From Blastocatellia bacterium AA13 (GTDB lineage Bacteria; Acidobacteriota; Blastocatellia; UBA7656), in assembly GCA_003222245.1 (NCBI GenBank), contig QHVH01000029.1:17026-81025 (forward strand): a stretch of DNA of 64,000 bases. Reading direction: 5' to 3'. The notes beneath the pieces are model-generated. The model worked only from the letters and a program-made list of their open reading frames with translations. It was not told the origin of the DNA and made no database searches. The position numbers and the translations under genes were made by a program. Of the stretch, positions 45,894 through 55,927 are shown piece after piece (the first letter of the stretch is position 1; every line of letters starts with the position of its first letter).

Positions 45894-46043
45894 GGGCAGT
45901 TGAGTGGGTAAGCTTACTGGGCACTTGAGTGGGTAAGCTTACTGGGCACTTGAGTGGGTAAGCTTACTCGGTAAGTTGATGGGCAAGTTCACTGGGCACT
46001 TGAGTGGGTAAGCTTACTCGGTAAGTTGATGGGCAAGTTCACT
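45894..46043. repeat. 25-bp tandem array, six exact-length units
   Basis: Six units of exactly 25 bases in the order A A A B A B. Type A is 'gggcacttgagtgggtaagc' plus 'ttact' and the first A has one change. Type B is 'cggtaagttgatgggcaagt' plus 'tcact'. A and B are diverged forms of one unit (ttga-ggg-aag-t-act core). The unit length is not a multiple of three and no gene crosses it. Copies of type A contain the palindrome taagctta. Confidence 0.92.
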
Positions 46044-46161
46044 GGCAGCCAGCCTGTCCAGCCGCTATTCTGAACCGATCGATATGGTCGAGTCCGCAGG
46101 GTCACACTCGTTAGAGTGAATGGACTCGCGAGGAGTACTCCGATGAGAGGAAGTAAGTGAC

Positions 46162-46743
46162 ATGCTTAAAAAGAGATTGAACAAAATGAATATCGTACGA
46201 TTGACCATTATAGTAATGCTCTTTTGCGCTCTGCATCCCGGCAGCTCGCGGGCCGATGTAACCGATTCAGCTCCGGGTGGCTTCACAATCAAGATAAGCG
46301 TCAACATTCATGCGGCTCCCGCGGAGGTATATAACAAATTCCTCAAGAATATCGGCGACTGGTGGAGTCCCGACCATACTTTTTCGGGCGACTCTCACAA
46401 TCTGTCGATCGAAGAACGTCCGCTGGGCTGTTTCTGTGAAAAGCTCCCGAATCAGGGTGCGGTCCGCCATATGGAAGTGATATTTCTTCAACCTGGGAAG
46501 CTCATAAGGATGTCGGGTGCTCTTGGACCGCTTCAGGCGCTGGCCGTCTCGGCTGTTGGCACGTTTACGCTATCGCCCACGCCGGAAGGCACGAAGCTCG
46601 ATCTTACATATGTAGTCGGAGGATACTCGCCGCAGGGCTTGAATGGGATCGCGCCGATCGCGGACAACGTGCTGACCCAGCAGCTAACGCGCCTTAAAAA
46701 CTATGTCGAAACTGGCAATCCAGCCGGCTCCGCAAAGAAGTAA
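46162..46743 (+). CDS. secreted SRPBCC (START-like) domain protein
   Basis: A 193-residue protein. A signal peptide (LTIIVMLFCALHPGSSRA) is followed by a single START/Bet-v1-like domain: GFTIKISVNIHAAPAEVYNKFL, IGDWWSPDHTFSGDSHNL, then MEVIFLQPGKLIRMSGALGPL and the C-terminal helix NVLTQQLTRLKNYVETG. The WWSPDHTF region matches a widespread 'SRPBCC family' group of unknown ligand. This fold binds hydrophobic molecules in a cavity. A nearer start at 46186 is possible. GAGGAAG lies upstream of the ATG used. Confidence 0.8.
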   Translation: MLKKRLNKMNIVRLTIIVMLFCALHPGSSRADVTDSAPGGFTIKISVNIHAAPAEVYNKFLKNIGDWWSPDHTFSGDSHNLSIEERPLGCFCEKLPNQGAVRHMEVIFLQPGKLIRMSGALGPLQALAVSAVGTFTLSPTPEGTKLDLTYVVGGYSPQGLNGIAPIADNVLTQQLTRLKNYVETGNPAGSAKK

Positions 46744-46767
46744 TGAAGAAGTTACCAGCGCGAAAGA

Positions 46768-46862
46768 GTGAGCGCTATTGAATTGAGTGCTATTGAACTG
46801 ATCGCCATTGAACTGATCGCCATTGAACTGAGTCCGATTGACCTGAGCGCTATTGAATTGAG
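46768..46862. repeat. 15-bp tandem repeat (six copies)
   Basis: Six copies of a 15-base unit related to 'gctattgaactgatc' between the SRPBCC gene and the small membrane protein. The phase is a multiple of three, so the repeats read as AIELS/AIELI in frame with the gene that follows and extend its open frame by 35 codons. Confidence 0.85.
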
Positions 46863-46872
46863 GATCCAGAGC

Positions 46873-47067
46873 ATGAGCGAAGAATCCAGGCAGGCCTTGA
46901 AGGTGTTCTTTACAAATTGGATCTTAATCGGAGCCCTTTTCGGATTTAATCTTCTGCATTATCTAAAGCGAGGAGGCAAACTAGCACTCGCGGTAACTCT
47001 GATCTGCGGCTCGGTATTTATTGGCTGGGGCGCGGGCTATTTCTTTTTTTTCAAACCACGCAAATGA
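46873..47067 (+). CDS. small membrane protein
   Basis: A 64-residue protein with two hydrophobic segments (VFFTNWILIGALFGFNLLHYL and ALAVTLICGSVFIGWGAGYFFFF) and a basic end (KPRK). The ATG is preceded by GAGG. The open frame continues upstream through an array of AIEL repeats to 46768; I consider those non-coding or a translated repeat, because the ribosome-binding site lies at 46873. No family is recognised. Confidence 0.55.
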   Translation: MSEESRQALKVFFTNWILIGALFGFNLLHYLKRGGKLALAVTLICGSVFIGWGAGYFFFFKPRK

Positions 47068-47075
47068 GGCGTGCG

Positions 47076-47240
47076 CGGCCGCAAAGAAATCTCTTCACTC
47101 GTGCGGCACAAAGAGTTTTCTCACTCATGAGACCACAAAGAGTCTCTTCACTCGTGCGGCACAAAGAATCTCTTCACCCATGAAGCGACAAAGAATTTCT
47201 TCACCCGCTGCGGCCACAAAGAGTCTCTTCACTCATGAGG
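47076..47240. repeat. degenerate 25-30-bp tandem array, six units
   Basis: Six consecutive units, each containing 'cacaaagagtctcttcact' or a close variant, ending in 'cgtg' or 'catgag'. Units differ by several bases and there are no unique spacers, so this is a satellite-like array, not CRISPR. It lies between the small membrane gene and the tRNA. Confidence 0.85.
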
Positions 47241-47347
47241 ACATCAATCGTCAGGGATATTAATCGCCGAAGGGCATCATTGACAGTTCTTAGAGTGGTT
47301 GCTTAATATGCGTAGTCCGCTATGAGACGCGCACTTCTTCTCAGAGT

Positions 47348-47423
<76 letters not shown>

Positions 47424-47888
47424 ATAAATCAATAGGTTATAGCGAATCAAAGGGGTGAGCTGTCGCCTTGTCTACAGTCAACCCTACGTTTTGGCGCTTC
47501 TTTGTTCTCGCCTGATCGCTAGGAGCCCACGGGCTCGCGGTGGTATTATGGGCGCTCGACTGCTGCTCTTATTTGAGTGAATTTGGACTGCGTGAACTTC
47601 GGTCCGCCGCTGGTCGGGACCGGGACATCTGCGACCTGTCAGAACTCAGGAACGAGACCACGTAGGATAAACAGACGCGCGGAAAACGAAAGTTATCTGA
47701 GAACGTTGGACTGATGCGCGGTGTACTGCTCCAATCGGAGATTTAGCGTGCCAGCTACTGACAACGCACTGTCGGTCGGGTAGCGTTGAAAAGCAGGATC
47801 GCGCGAGTGCACTAGCGCCTTTATAGCCCATATCAATGCGCATGCCCCCCACGGTTTCTGCCTCGTGCTTTTTTCAACGCAATCGCCT
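47424..47888. other. gene-free junction between tRNA-Phe and defence operon
   Basis: About 465 bases with no supported gene and no tandem repeats. It could hold the operon's promoter, but I see no convincing pair of boxes. Its base pattern differs from the repeat-rich DNA left of the tRNA, which fits a recombination boundary at the tRNA. Confidence 0.45.
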
Positions 47889-50800
47889 ATGAACGTATTC
47901 AGCTTCCGCAACCAAATCATCGAGGACTACAGCGGCTACGTTTCGAGTTTCATTTCTATCGCTCAATCACGGCTGCGAGAGTTCGTTGATCGCTGCTTCA
48001 CGTCAGGATCGCTCTGGCCTGATCCGCTAATCCAACTGAACCCGACGTTCAAGCCCGGCAAGACGATCGATGAACTCGTAAGTGAAGGCGTTCTTGAGCC
48101 CGGGTGCAGCCAGGTCTTCCGACGCGAAAAAAGAGCGGCTGTCGGCAGCGGCGAAGACCTTCTGCTTCACCAACATCAAGAGGAAGCGATTCGCAAGGCG
48201 AAGGAGCGTCGGAACTACGTACTGACAACGGGCACGGGTTCCGGCAAGAGCCTCGCGTATATCGTCCCCATCGTGGATCACGTGCTGCGCACAGGTTCAG
48301 GACGCGGAATTCAGGCAATCATCATCTATCCGATGAACGCACTGGCCAACAGCCAGTTTGGGGAACTCGAGAAGTTTCTAAAGCTCGGGTTTGCTGACGG
48401 CAAAGGCCCGGTCACGTTTGAGCGCTACACCGGTCAGGAAGACGAAGAGACACGCACTCGGATCATCGCCACGCCGCCGGATATCCTGCTGACGAACTAC
48501 GTCATGCTGGAGTTGATTTTCACTCGGCCGCGAGAGCAAAAACTCATCGCTTCAGCTAAGGGATTGAAATTCCTGGTACTGGATGAGCTTCACACCTACC
48601 GCGGTCGGCAAGGCGCCGATGTGGCGCTCCTGCTGCGCCGCGCGCGCGAACTGCTCGACGCCCATGAGATGCAGTGCGTCGGGACTTCCGCTACCTTGGC
48701 CGGGCGTGGCTCTTGGGATGAGCAGCGCGCGGATGTCGCCCGGCTCGCGACTCGGTTGTTTGGGGACGAGGTCGAAGGCAGCGACATTATCGGTGAGACG
48801 CTGGAGCGCGCGACGAAGCCAATCGACGAGACAAACGCTGGCGATGTCGCAGACATGAGCACAGCGCTCGCAATTGACGGCGGACGCTTGATTGAGAGTT
48901 TCGATCAACTCGCGGCGGATCCAATCGCTCGGTGGGTCGAAGGAACCTTTGGTATCGTACCGAGTGCGGGACGACTGGTTCGTTCGCCATCGATACCGCT
49001 AACCGGCAAGAATGGAGCTGCCGAACTCCTTGCACGACTCACAGGGGCACCTCCCGAGCGATGCAGGGATGTAGTCGCTGAAACGTTGCTCGCAGGCGCA
49101 ACCCACATCCGACATCCGCGCACAGGATTCCCAGTTTTCGCGTTTCGACTTCATCAATTCATCAGCCGCGGCGATACGCTCTACGCCACCGTTGAAGCTC
49201 CTGAGCAACGCTATCTAACCATCCACGGCCAGCTCTACTCACCCGAGGATCGAGACAAAGTTTTGCTTCCACTGTGCTTCTGCCGTGAGTGTGGGCAGGA
49301 ATACTATTCGGTGTATCTCGCGAAAGACCCGCAGACGGGCGTGCACAGGGTTGTCAGCAGAGAGGCCCACGAACGCACTGAGGTGCCGGGTCAGAAGCAA
49401 GGTCTGCTCTACGTCAATCCGCAGAAGCCGTGGCCGAAAGACACTGAAATGGAAGCGCAGCTTGGCTGGCTGCCGACGGATTGGGTCGAGGAACGGAGGG
49501 GCATACGGCAGGTGGTTGCATCGCGGCGAGAGAGGATGCCGCGATACTACATGGTTAAGCCGGACGGCGACATCGGGCCAGATGGTATTGATGCGGCATT
49601 CGTCCCGGTCCCGTTCATGTTTTGCCTTGGATGCGGCGTGTCGCACACAGCCCGTCAGCGTTCGGACTTCTCGAAACTCGGTACACTCGGCTCCGAGGGC
49701 CGGAGCACCGCGACAACGATCTTGACGACCTCGGCTGTTGTAGGGCTCCGCAGCGAAGAAACGATCCAACCGGAAGCTCGAAAGCTGCTGAGTTTCACCG
49801 ACAATCGACAGGATGCTTCACTGCAATCTGGCCACCTCAACGACTTCATAGAAGTGGGGCTACTCCGCGGCGCGATCTATCAAGCTGCCGTTGCGGCCGG
49901 TATCGAAGGATTGCGGGATGAGACCATCAGCCAGAAAGTCACCACTGCGCTCGCCCTGCGTTTCGAAGATTACGCAAAAGACCCCACAATCAAATACGGG
50001 CGGGACAAGGTTGAAAAAGCTTTGCGCGACGTGGTGGGCTATCGAGTCTATCGCGACTTGCGCCGCGGTTGGCGCATCAACGCGCCGAACTTGGAGCAGT
50101 GCGGCCTCATTGAAATTGATTATGCCGAACTCGATGCCGTTGCCGCCGATGACGATTTGTGGAAAGCGCTGCATCCAGTTCTTGGCAATGCAGCCACCGA
50201 TATTCGGAAGGGCGTCTGCCGAACGCTCCTCGACTTCATCCGTCGTGATCTCTGCACCGAGGTCGACTACCTTGAGAGCGATACGCAGGACCGGATCAAG
50301 CGAAACAGCTTCAACGAACTGCGCGACCCGTGGGCTTTTGATCCCGTGGAAAAACTCGACCAGCGAAAGATAGCGTTTCCCTGCTCGGAGCGCGAGGTGC
50401 GGGGTGAACGCGAGACTCGGGGTGAACGCGAGGCGGTCTTCATTTCGGCCCTCGGGGGCTTCGGGCAGTTTCTTCGCTCGACCAACACTTTCCCCGGTCA
50501 ACTCAAGCCCGACGTGCCCGCGACGAGAGACATCATCATCGCGTTGTTCGAGGGATTACGACACGCATCCATCGTGCGAGAGTGCGCAGAAAGAGGCACG
50601 CGCGGGTATCGCATCAACTCCGGCGCACTCATCTGGCGCGCGGCGGATGGCACCAGGGCATATCACGATCGCATCCGTATGCCCACGGCCTCGGCCCCAG
50701 GCAGCACGCCCAACAAATACTTCGTCGAACTGTTCCGCTCGCGCATCCAGGCGCTTCGGGGCGTTTCCTCCCGCGAGCACACGGCGCAAGTGCCAAGCCA

Positions 50801-53108
50801 GCTTCGCGTGCAGCGGGAGAATGACTTCCGCGCTGCCAAGCTGCCCATACTCTTCTGTTCGCCGACCATGGAGCTTGGTATCGACATCAAGGACTTGAAC
50901 GCGGTCAATCTGCGCAACGTCCCCCCCACGCCGGCGAACTATGCGCAACGCAGCGGCCGCGCGGGCCGCAGCGGGCAGCCGGCTTTGGTTTTCACCTACT
51001 GCTCGTTCGGTAGCCCGCACGACCAATACTTTTTCAAGCATCCCGAGCTTATGGTCTCCGGTCAGGTGCAAACACCGCGGCTCGATGTAGCCAACGAAGA
51101 CCTGATCCGCTCACACATCCATGCCGTCTGCCTCCGCGAAACCAACCTCGACCTCGGCAATACCCCGGCCGATCTCATCGTGCTCGGTGGTGAGCCCCCT
51201 TCATTGGAGTTGCTACCGGACGTACATGAAAAAGTGCGCAGCCAGGCCGCCGCACAACAAGCGCGAGTTCGCGCCAAGGAACTGCTCAAAGCGCTCAGTC
51301 CATATCTCGCCAACGCCCCCTGGTATTCCGAAGGCTGGCTTGACGAAGTAATTCGCGGCATCCCCCTCGCCTTCGAGAGTGCGCTTGAGCGCTGGCGGTT
51401 CCTCTATCGTACCGCACGCAATCAGGCGGACGAGCAACACCGGATCATCCTCGATCACTCGCGTCCACAAGATCACGAAGCAGCGAAGCGTCTGCGGCAG
51501 GAAGCGGAAGCGCAGCTCAAGCTCCTCACCGACAAACAGAGCTTTGGCGAATCGGACTTCTATAGCTACCGCTATTTTGCCAGCGAAGGCTTCTTGCCTG
51601 GCTACAACTTCCCACGTCTTCCTCTTTCTGCCTTCATTCCCGGACGACGTACCAATCAAGAAGCCGAAGAATTCATCTCCCGTCCGCGTTTTCTCGCCAT
51701 CTCCGAATTCGGGCCTGGCGCGCTTATCTATCATGAAGGCGCACGCTACCAAGTCACGCGCGTGATGATGCCGATGCAGGAAGGCGCCGGGGGCGATCTG
51801 CCGACCTCGAAGTTGATCGTGTGTAGTGAGTGTGGCTACTTGCATCCAGTACAGCAGGAACCCGGCCCATCAAATTGCGAGCGTTGTAACCAGGCCTTCG
51901 CGGCGAAGGATATTTGGTCAAACATGTTCCGCCAGCAGAACGTCGTTACGCGGCGCCGCGAGCGGATCAACTGCGACGAGGAGGAGCGCCTGCGGCTCGG
52001 CTACGAAATCAAAACCGGCGTGCGCTTTGCCGAACGCGACGGGCACCCGCTCTTCCGCACCGCTCGTCTGCTCATTGCTGGAGACCTCTTCGCCGAATTG
52101 CAATACGGCGACGCTGCCGAGTTGTGGCGCGTGAACTTAGGTTGGTCGCGCCGCGAAAACAAAGACGATCGCGGCTTCTGGCTGGATGTCGAACAGCGGC
52201 GCTGGAGCAAACGCGCCATCGATCCGGACGACGAGGAGGAAGACAACGGCAAGCCAGCCGCGCGGGTCCAGAAAGTCATCCCGTATGTCAAAGACCGCCG
52301 GAACAGTCTCGTCATCGCACTCACCGCAGAATGGAAACTGAATGTTATGGCCTCGCTCGAAGCCGCGCTGAAGCGGGCAATCCAGCTCGAATACCAACTC
52401 GAAGATTCCGAGTTGGCAACCGAGCCGCTGCCCACGCGGCAGAAGCGGCGGCGCCTGCTGTGCTATGAGGCAGCCGAAGGCGGAGCCGGCGTTCTGCGAC
52501 AGTTGATCGAAGACCCAACCGCGTGGAAGCGAGTTGCTCGCACGGCACTGACACTTTGCCACTTTGACCCCGACACCGGCGCCGATCTCGGCAAAGCGGA
52601 ATACGCCGAGGAAAAGTGCCAGGCGGCCTGTTACGACTGCCTGCTCAGCTACTTCAATCAACCTGACCACGAGTCGCTCGACCGGCACTGCGTCAGAGAC
52701 CTGCTCTTGCAAATTATGGCGGGGACGATGGAGCCATCACCGGTTGAAATTCCGCGCGCCGAACATCTCGTGCTGCTCAAGCGCCTTTGCGATTCTGGGC
52801 TCGAACGCCAGTTTCTAGACTTCCTTGACAAGCACAACCTCCGGCTGCCCGAGCACGCACAACATCTCTACCCGCAGTTCGGCACGCGCCCTGACTTCGA
52901 CTACTTAGGCGACAACCCCGCGTTCATCTATGTGGATGGTCCGCCGCACGACTACCCGGAACGCCAGTCGCGGGACACTTCGAAGACGGCGGCGCTCAAG
53001 AGGGAAGGGATCACCGTCATTCGCTTCCACCACGCAGCTGACTGGGAATCGATCGTCGCACAATATCCGAGCGTCTTCGGCACGCACAGCACCGGAGGTG
53101 GCGGATGA
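47889..53108 (+). CDS. giant DEAD-family helicase with DUF1998/MZB and C-terminal nuclease-like domain
   Basis: A 1739-residue protein. Helicase motif I is TTGTGSGKS (residues 113-121), motif II DELH (232-235), motif III SAT (267-269), and motif [12 protein letters not shown] near 1020 after [18 protein letters not shown]. Two zinc pairs (CRECG near 463, CLGCG near 577) sit inside a long insertion, and another (CSEC, then CERC) near 1312-1330. The DUF1998/MZB-type end has [10 protein letters not shown] near 1524 and CQAACYDC near 1576. The last 80 residues ([11 protein letters not shown], then [15 protein letters not shown]) look like a Vsr/DUF559-type nuclease fold. This single chain combines what DISARM splits into DrmA (helicase) and DrmB (DUF1998); MrfA and DruE have a similar plan. 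I preferred the ATG at 47889 to a GTG at 47865. It overlaps the next gene by four bases. Confidence 0.85.
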   Translation: MNVFSFRNQIIEDYSGYVSSFISIAQSRLREFVDRCFTSGSLWPDPLIQLNPTFKPGKTIDELVSEGVLEPGCSQVFRREKRAAVGSGEDLLLHQHQEEAIRKAKERRNYVLTTGTGSGKSLAYIVPIVDHVLRTGSGRGIQAIIIYPMNALANSQFGELEKFLKLGFADGKGPVTFERYTGQEDEETRTRIIATPPDILLTNYVMLELIFTRPREQKLIASAKGLKFLVLDELHTYRGRQGADVALLLRRARELLDAHEMQCVGTSATLAGRGSWDEQRADVARLATRLFGDEVEGSDIIGETLERATKPIDETNAGDVADMSTALAIDGGRLIESFDQLAADPIARWVEGTFGIVPSAGRLVRSPSIPLTGKNGAAELLARLTGAPPERCRDVVAETLLAGATHIRHPRTGFPVFAFRLHQFISRGDTLYATVEAPEQRYLTIHGQLYSPEDRDKVLLPLCFCRECGQEYYSVYLAKDPQTGVHRVVSREAHERTEVPGQKQGLLYVNPQKPWPKDTEMEAQLGWLPTDWVEERRGIRQVVASRRERMPRYYMVKPDGDIGPDGIDAAFVPVPFMFCLGCGVSHTARQRSDFSKLGTLGSEGRSTATTILTTSAVVGLRSEETIQPEARKLLSFTDNRQDASLQSGHLNDFIEVGLLRGAIYQAAVAAGIEGLRDETISQKVTTALALRFEDYAKDPTIKYGRDKVEKALRDVVGYRVYRDLRRGWRINAPNLEQCGLIEIDYAELDAVAADDDLWKALHPVLGNAATDIRKGVCRTLLDFIRRDLCTEVDYLESDTQDRIKRNSFNELRDPWAFDPVEKLDQRKIAFPCSEREVRGERETRGEREAVFISALGGFGQFLRSTNTFPGQLKPDVPATRDIIIALFEGLRHASIVRECAERGTRGYRINSGALIWRAADGTRAYHDRIRMPTASAPGSTPNKYFVELFRSRIQALRGVSSREHTAQVPSQLRVQRENDFRAAKLPILFCSPTMELGIDIKDLNAVNLRNVPPTPANYAQRSGRAGRSGQPALVFTYCSFGSPHDQYFFKHPELMVSGQVQTPRLDVANEDLIRSHIHAVCLRETNLDLGNTPADLIVLGGEPPSLELLPDVHEKVRSQAAAQQARVRAKELLKALSPYLANAPWYSEGWLDEVIRGIPLAFESALERWRFLYRTARNQADEQHRIILDHSRPQDHEAAKRLRQEAEAQLKLLTDKQSFGESDFYSYRYFASEGFLPGYNFPRLPLSAFIPGRRTNQEAEEFISRPRFLAISEFGPGALIYHEGARYQVTRVMMPMQEGAGGDLPTSKLIVCSECGYLHPVQQEPGPSNCERCNQAFAAKDIWSNMFRQQNVVTRRRERINCDEEERLRLGYEIKTGVRFAERDGHPLFRTARLLIAGDLFAELQYGDAAELWRVNLGWSRRENKDDRGFWLDVEQRRWSKRAIDPDDEEEDNGKPAARVQKVIPYVKDRRNSLVIALTAEWKLNVMASLEAALKRAIQLEYQLEDSELATEPLPTRQKRRRLLCYEAAEGGAGVLRQLIEDPTAWKRVARTALTLCHFDPDTGADLGKAEYAEEKCQAACYDCLLSYFNQPDHESLDRHCVRDLLLQIMAGTMEPSPVEIPRAEHLVLLKRLCDSGLERQFLDFLDKHNLRLPEHAQHLYPQFGTRPDFDYLGDNPAFIYVDGPPHDYPERQSRDTSKTAALKREGITVIRFHHAADWESIVAQYPSVFGTHSTGGGG

Positions 53109-55927
53109 GTTTTGCACCCGGAACGCTCGTCAAAGCGCGCGGTCGCGAGTGGGTAGTCTTACCGGAATCAGAGGACGATTTTCTCGTTGTGCGCCCGCTA
53201 GGCGGCACGCTTCAGGAAACCGCCGGCATCCACTCCGGGCTCGAAACCGTCGAGCCTGCCACGTTTCAGCCGCCGGGAAAAAACGACCTCGGCGACTTCG
53301 TCTCCTGCCGACTTTTGCGAGATGCGGTGCGCTTCGGGTTTCGCTCCAGCGCCGGCCCGTTTCGTTCGTTCGGGCGGTTGGCGGTGCAGCCGCGGCCTTA
53401 CCAACTGGTGCCATTACTAATGGCTCTGAAACTAGATCCAATGCGTATGCTGATCGCGGATGATGTTGGCATTGGCAAGACGGTGGAAGCGTGCCTGGTT
53501 GCCCGCGAGATGCTGGACCGAGGGGAGATCACGCGCCTGTGCGTTCTTTGTCCGCCGCATCTGGCGGAGCAATGGCAGCGTGAGCTCTCCTCGAAATTCA
53601 ACATCGATGCCGAGCTTGTCCTTTCCAGCACCGCTCGTCGGCTGGAGAAGAATCTCCGGGCCGACCAGTCCATCTTTGACGCAAATCCTTTCGTTGTTGT
53701 CTCGATGGATTTCATAAAGTCCGATCGCCGCCGACATGACTTCTTGCGCACTTGCCCGGATTTCGTCATCGTGGACGAAGCGCATACCTGCGCTGCCTCC
53801 GCCGTTGGGCGTGGTTCATCACATCAAAGGCATGAACTGCTTGCGAAGCTGGCGGAGAAAGTGGATCGACACCTCGTCCTGGTGACCGCCACTCCGCACA
53901 GCGGCAATGAAGGCGCTTTCCGTTCTCTACTGACATTGCTGACGCCGGAGTTCGGCAATCTCCCGGACGATTTGAGTGGCCCCGACAAAGTACCTTTTCG
54001 CCGCCGGCTCGCCGCGCATCTAGTTCAGCGTCGTCGGTTCGATCTGCGGCACTTCCTTCAGCGCAACACACCGTTCCCAGACCGCAAGGACACGGAAACG
54101 CATTACGAACTCAGCCCAGCTTACAAGGCTCTATTCGAGAAGGTTCTCGACTATGCACGCGAGACCGTTTCAGATACTTCAGGGGGTGTGCTTCGGCAGC
54201 GGGTCCGTTGGTGGTCAGCGCTTTCGCTCCTCCGCGCAATGGCCAGCAGTCCTGCCGCGGCGGCCGCAACACTGACTGAGCGTTCCAACGTGCTCGAAGC
54301 CGACGACGAAAAAGCCGCGGACGAACTTGGACGCAAGTCCGTCCTCGATGCGACCGATGATTTGGGCGATGAAACCTCTGATGTTATGCCGGGTGCCGAT
54401 CCGGAACCCGAGGGCGACAATCCGGTGCGACGCCGTCTGCTCGCGTTTGCCCGAGAGGCGAAAAGGCTCTGCGGAGATGAGGATCACAAACTAACTGAAC
54501 TGCTGCCTCGCCTCAAAGCGTTGCTCAGTGACGGCTACAAGCCCATCATCTTTTGTCGCTTCATCCGGACCGCGGAATACGTCGCTGCTGAATTGCGCGA
54601 CCGCCTTCGAAAAGTGGAGGTCACTTGCATCACCAGTCAGCTCGCCCCCGAAGAACGCGCTGCGCGTATCGAGACCCTCGGCAGTGACTCTGCCGCACCG
54701 CGGATTCTCGTCTGCACGGACTGCCTTAGCGAAGGCATCAACCTCCAGGAGAAGTTCGACGCCGTGGTCCACTACGATCTCTCGTGGAATCCGACCCGAC
54801 ACGAGCAGCGCGACGGCCGCGTGGACCGGTTCGGCCAGCCGCGGAAGGAAATCCGTATCCTCACCTACTACGGCACGGACAACCAGATCGACGGCATCGT
54901 GCTCGACGTGCTCCTGCGCAAGCATCAAAAAATCCGTAACGCTCTCGGCGTCTCTGTCCCTATGCCGGTGGACAGCGAGCAAATCATCAAAGCCGTTTTC
55001 GAAGGCCTGCTCCTCCGCGGCAAAGCCGAGACGCTCTCCGCACAATTGCTGCCGGGCTTCGAAGAATACTTTCGTCCGCAGAAGCAACAGCTCCACGACC
55101 AATGGGAGGCTGTCGCGGACCGCGAGAAACGCTTGCGCAAAACGATGTTCGCTCAGGAGTCAATCAAGTTTGAGGAGGTCGCCAACGAGCTCGCCGAGGC
55201 AGAGCGAGCGATAGGCTCGCCTGAGGAACTCGCCACCTTCTTTCGCTCCACACTCACGCTTTCCGGAGCGGTGGTGAACGACGACGCAGTGCTCAAGACT
55301 GATCTCGCGGGCATCAAGCCCGCAGTCCGCGAGGCTCTTGGCGAGGCGGCGAGTCTCAAGGTCGCATTTGAGCCGGTATCGACGAAGGATGTCACGCTGC
55401 TGCATCGCACCCATCCACTTGTCGAGGGGCTCGCCACCTACGTGCTCAATGCAGCGCTTGACCCATTGCTTGGCGGCATCGCGCGGCGCGCGGGAGTAGT
55501 TCGCTCGAAGGCCATAACAACACGGACCGTCTTGATGCTTTTGCGTCTGCGCTTTCACATCGTCACGACAACACGCGAGGGTGATCGCAACCTGCTCGCG
55601 GAGGATGCCTTGCTTGCCGCCTTCACTGCCGATCCGGCGTCACCGCAGTGGCTGCCAGAGACCGAGGCGGAGAAGCTGGTTGCTGTGAAGCCCGACGCCA
55701 ACGTCCCGCCGGACATCGCGATTCAGCAGCTTGAGAGCATTACCGATCATCTCCCCGAGCTTGATCTCGCGCTCAACGAAGTCGCGCGTGCCCGGGGTCA
55801 ACAACTCTTCGAAGCTCACCGCCGCGTGCGGAGCGCCGCCAGGGCTCGTGGCAGCTACCGCATCGAGCACAGCCCTCCCGACGTGCTCGGCCTCTACATC
55901 TTCCTTCCCGTGGTGAAACTCGCATGA
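53105..55927 (+). CDS. drmD: SNF2-like helicase, DISARM DrmD type
   Basis: A 940-residue superfamily-2 ATPase of the SNF2/RapA kind. Motif I is ADDVGIGKT (about residues 117-125), the DExH box is VDEAH near 222, [10 protein letters not shown] follows near 259, and the C-terminal lobe has [27 protein letters not shown] and the motif VI stretch [13 protein letters not shown] near 565. The order of motifs, total length and genetic linkage to an N6-adenine methyltransferase match DrmD, the hallmark of class 1 DISARM. It would use ATP to move along DNA or remodel protein-DNA complexes. It overlaps both neighbours by four bases (ATGA), so the three proteins are translated together. Confidence 0.85.
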   Translation: MSFAPGTLVKARGREWVVLPESEDDFLVVRPLGGTLQETAGIHSGLETVEPATFQPPGKNDLGDFVSCRLLRDAVRFGFRSSAGPFRSFGRLAVQPRPYQLVPLLMALKLDPMRMLIADDVGIGKTVEACLVAREMLDRGEITRLCVLCPPHLAEQWQRELSSKFNIDAELVLSSTARRLEKNLRADQSIFDANPFVVVSMDFIKSDRRRHDFLRTCPDFVIVDEAHTCAASAVGRGSSHQRHELLAKLAEKVDRHLVLVTATPHSGNEGAFRSLLTLLTPEFGNLPDDLSGPDKVPFRRRLAAHLVQRRRFDLRHFLQRNTPFPDRKDTETHYELSPAYKALFEKVLDYARETVSDTSGGVLRQRVRWWSALSLLRAMASSPAAAAATLTERSNVLEADDEKAADELGRKSVLDATDDLGDETSDVMPGADPEPEGDNPVRRRLLAFAREAKRLCGDEDHKLTELLPRLKALLSDGYKPIIFCRFIRTAEYVAAELRDRLRKVEVTCITSQLAPEERAARIETLGSDSAAPRILVCTDCLSEGINLQEKFDAVVHYDLSWNPTRHEQRDGRVDRFGQPRKEIRILTYYGTDNQIDGIVLDVLLRKHQKIRNALGVSVPMPVDSEQIIKAVFEGLLLRGKAETLSAQLLPGFEEYFRPQKQQLHDQWEAVADREKRLRKTMFAQESIKFEEVANELAEAERAIGSPEELATFFRSTLTLSGAVVNDDAVLKTDLAGIKPAVREALGEAASLKVAFEPVSTKDVTLLHRTHPLVEGLATYVLNAALDPLLGGIARRAGVVRSKAITTRTVLMLLRLRFHIVTTTREGDRNLLAEDALLAAFTADPASPQWLPETEAEKLVAVKPDANVPPDIAIQQLESITDHLPELDLALNEVARARGQQLFEAHRRVRSAARARGSYRIEHSPPDVLGLYIFLPVVKLA

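Noticed and set aside
47076..47240. CRISPR-like array
   Set aside because: The units follow each other directly and differ from one another; there are no unique spacers and no cas genes nearby.
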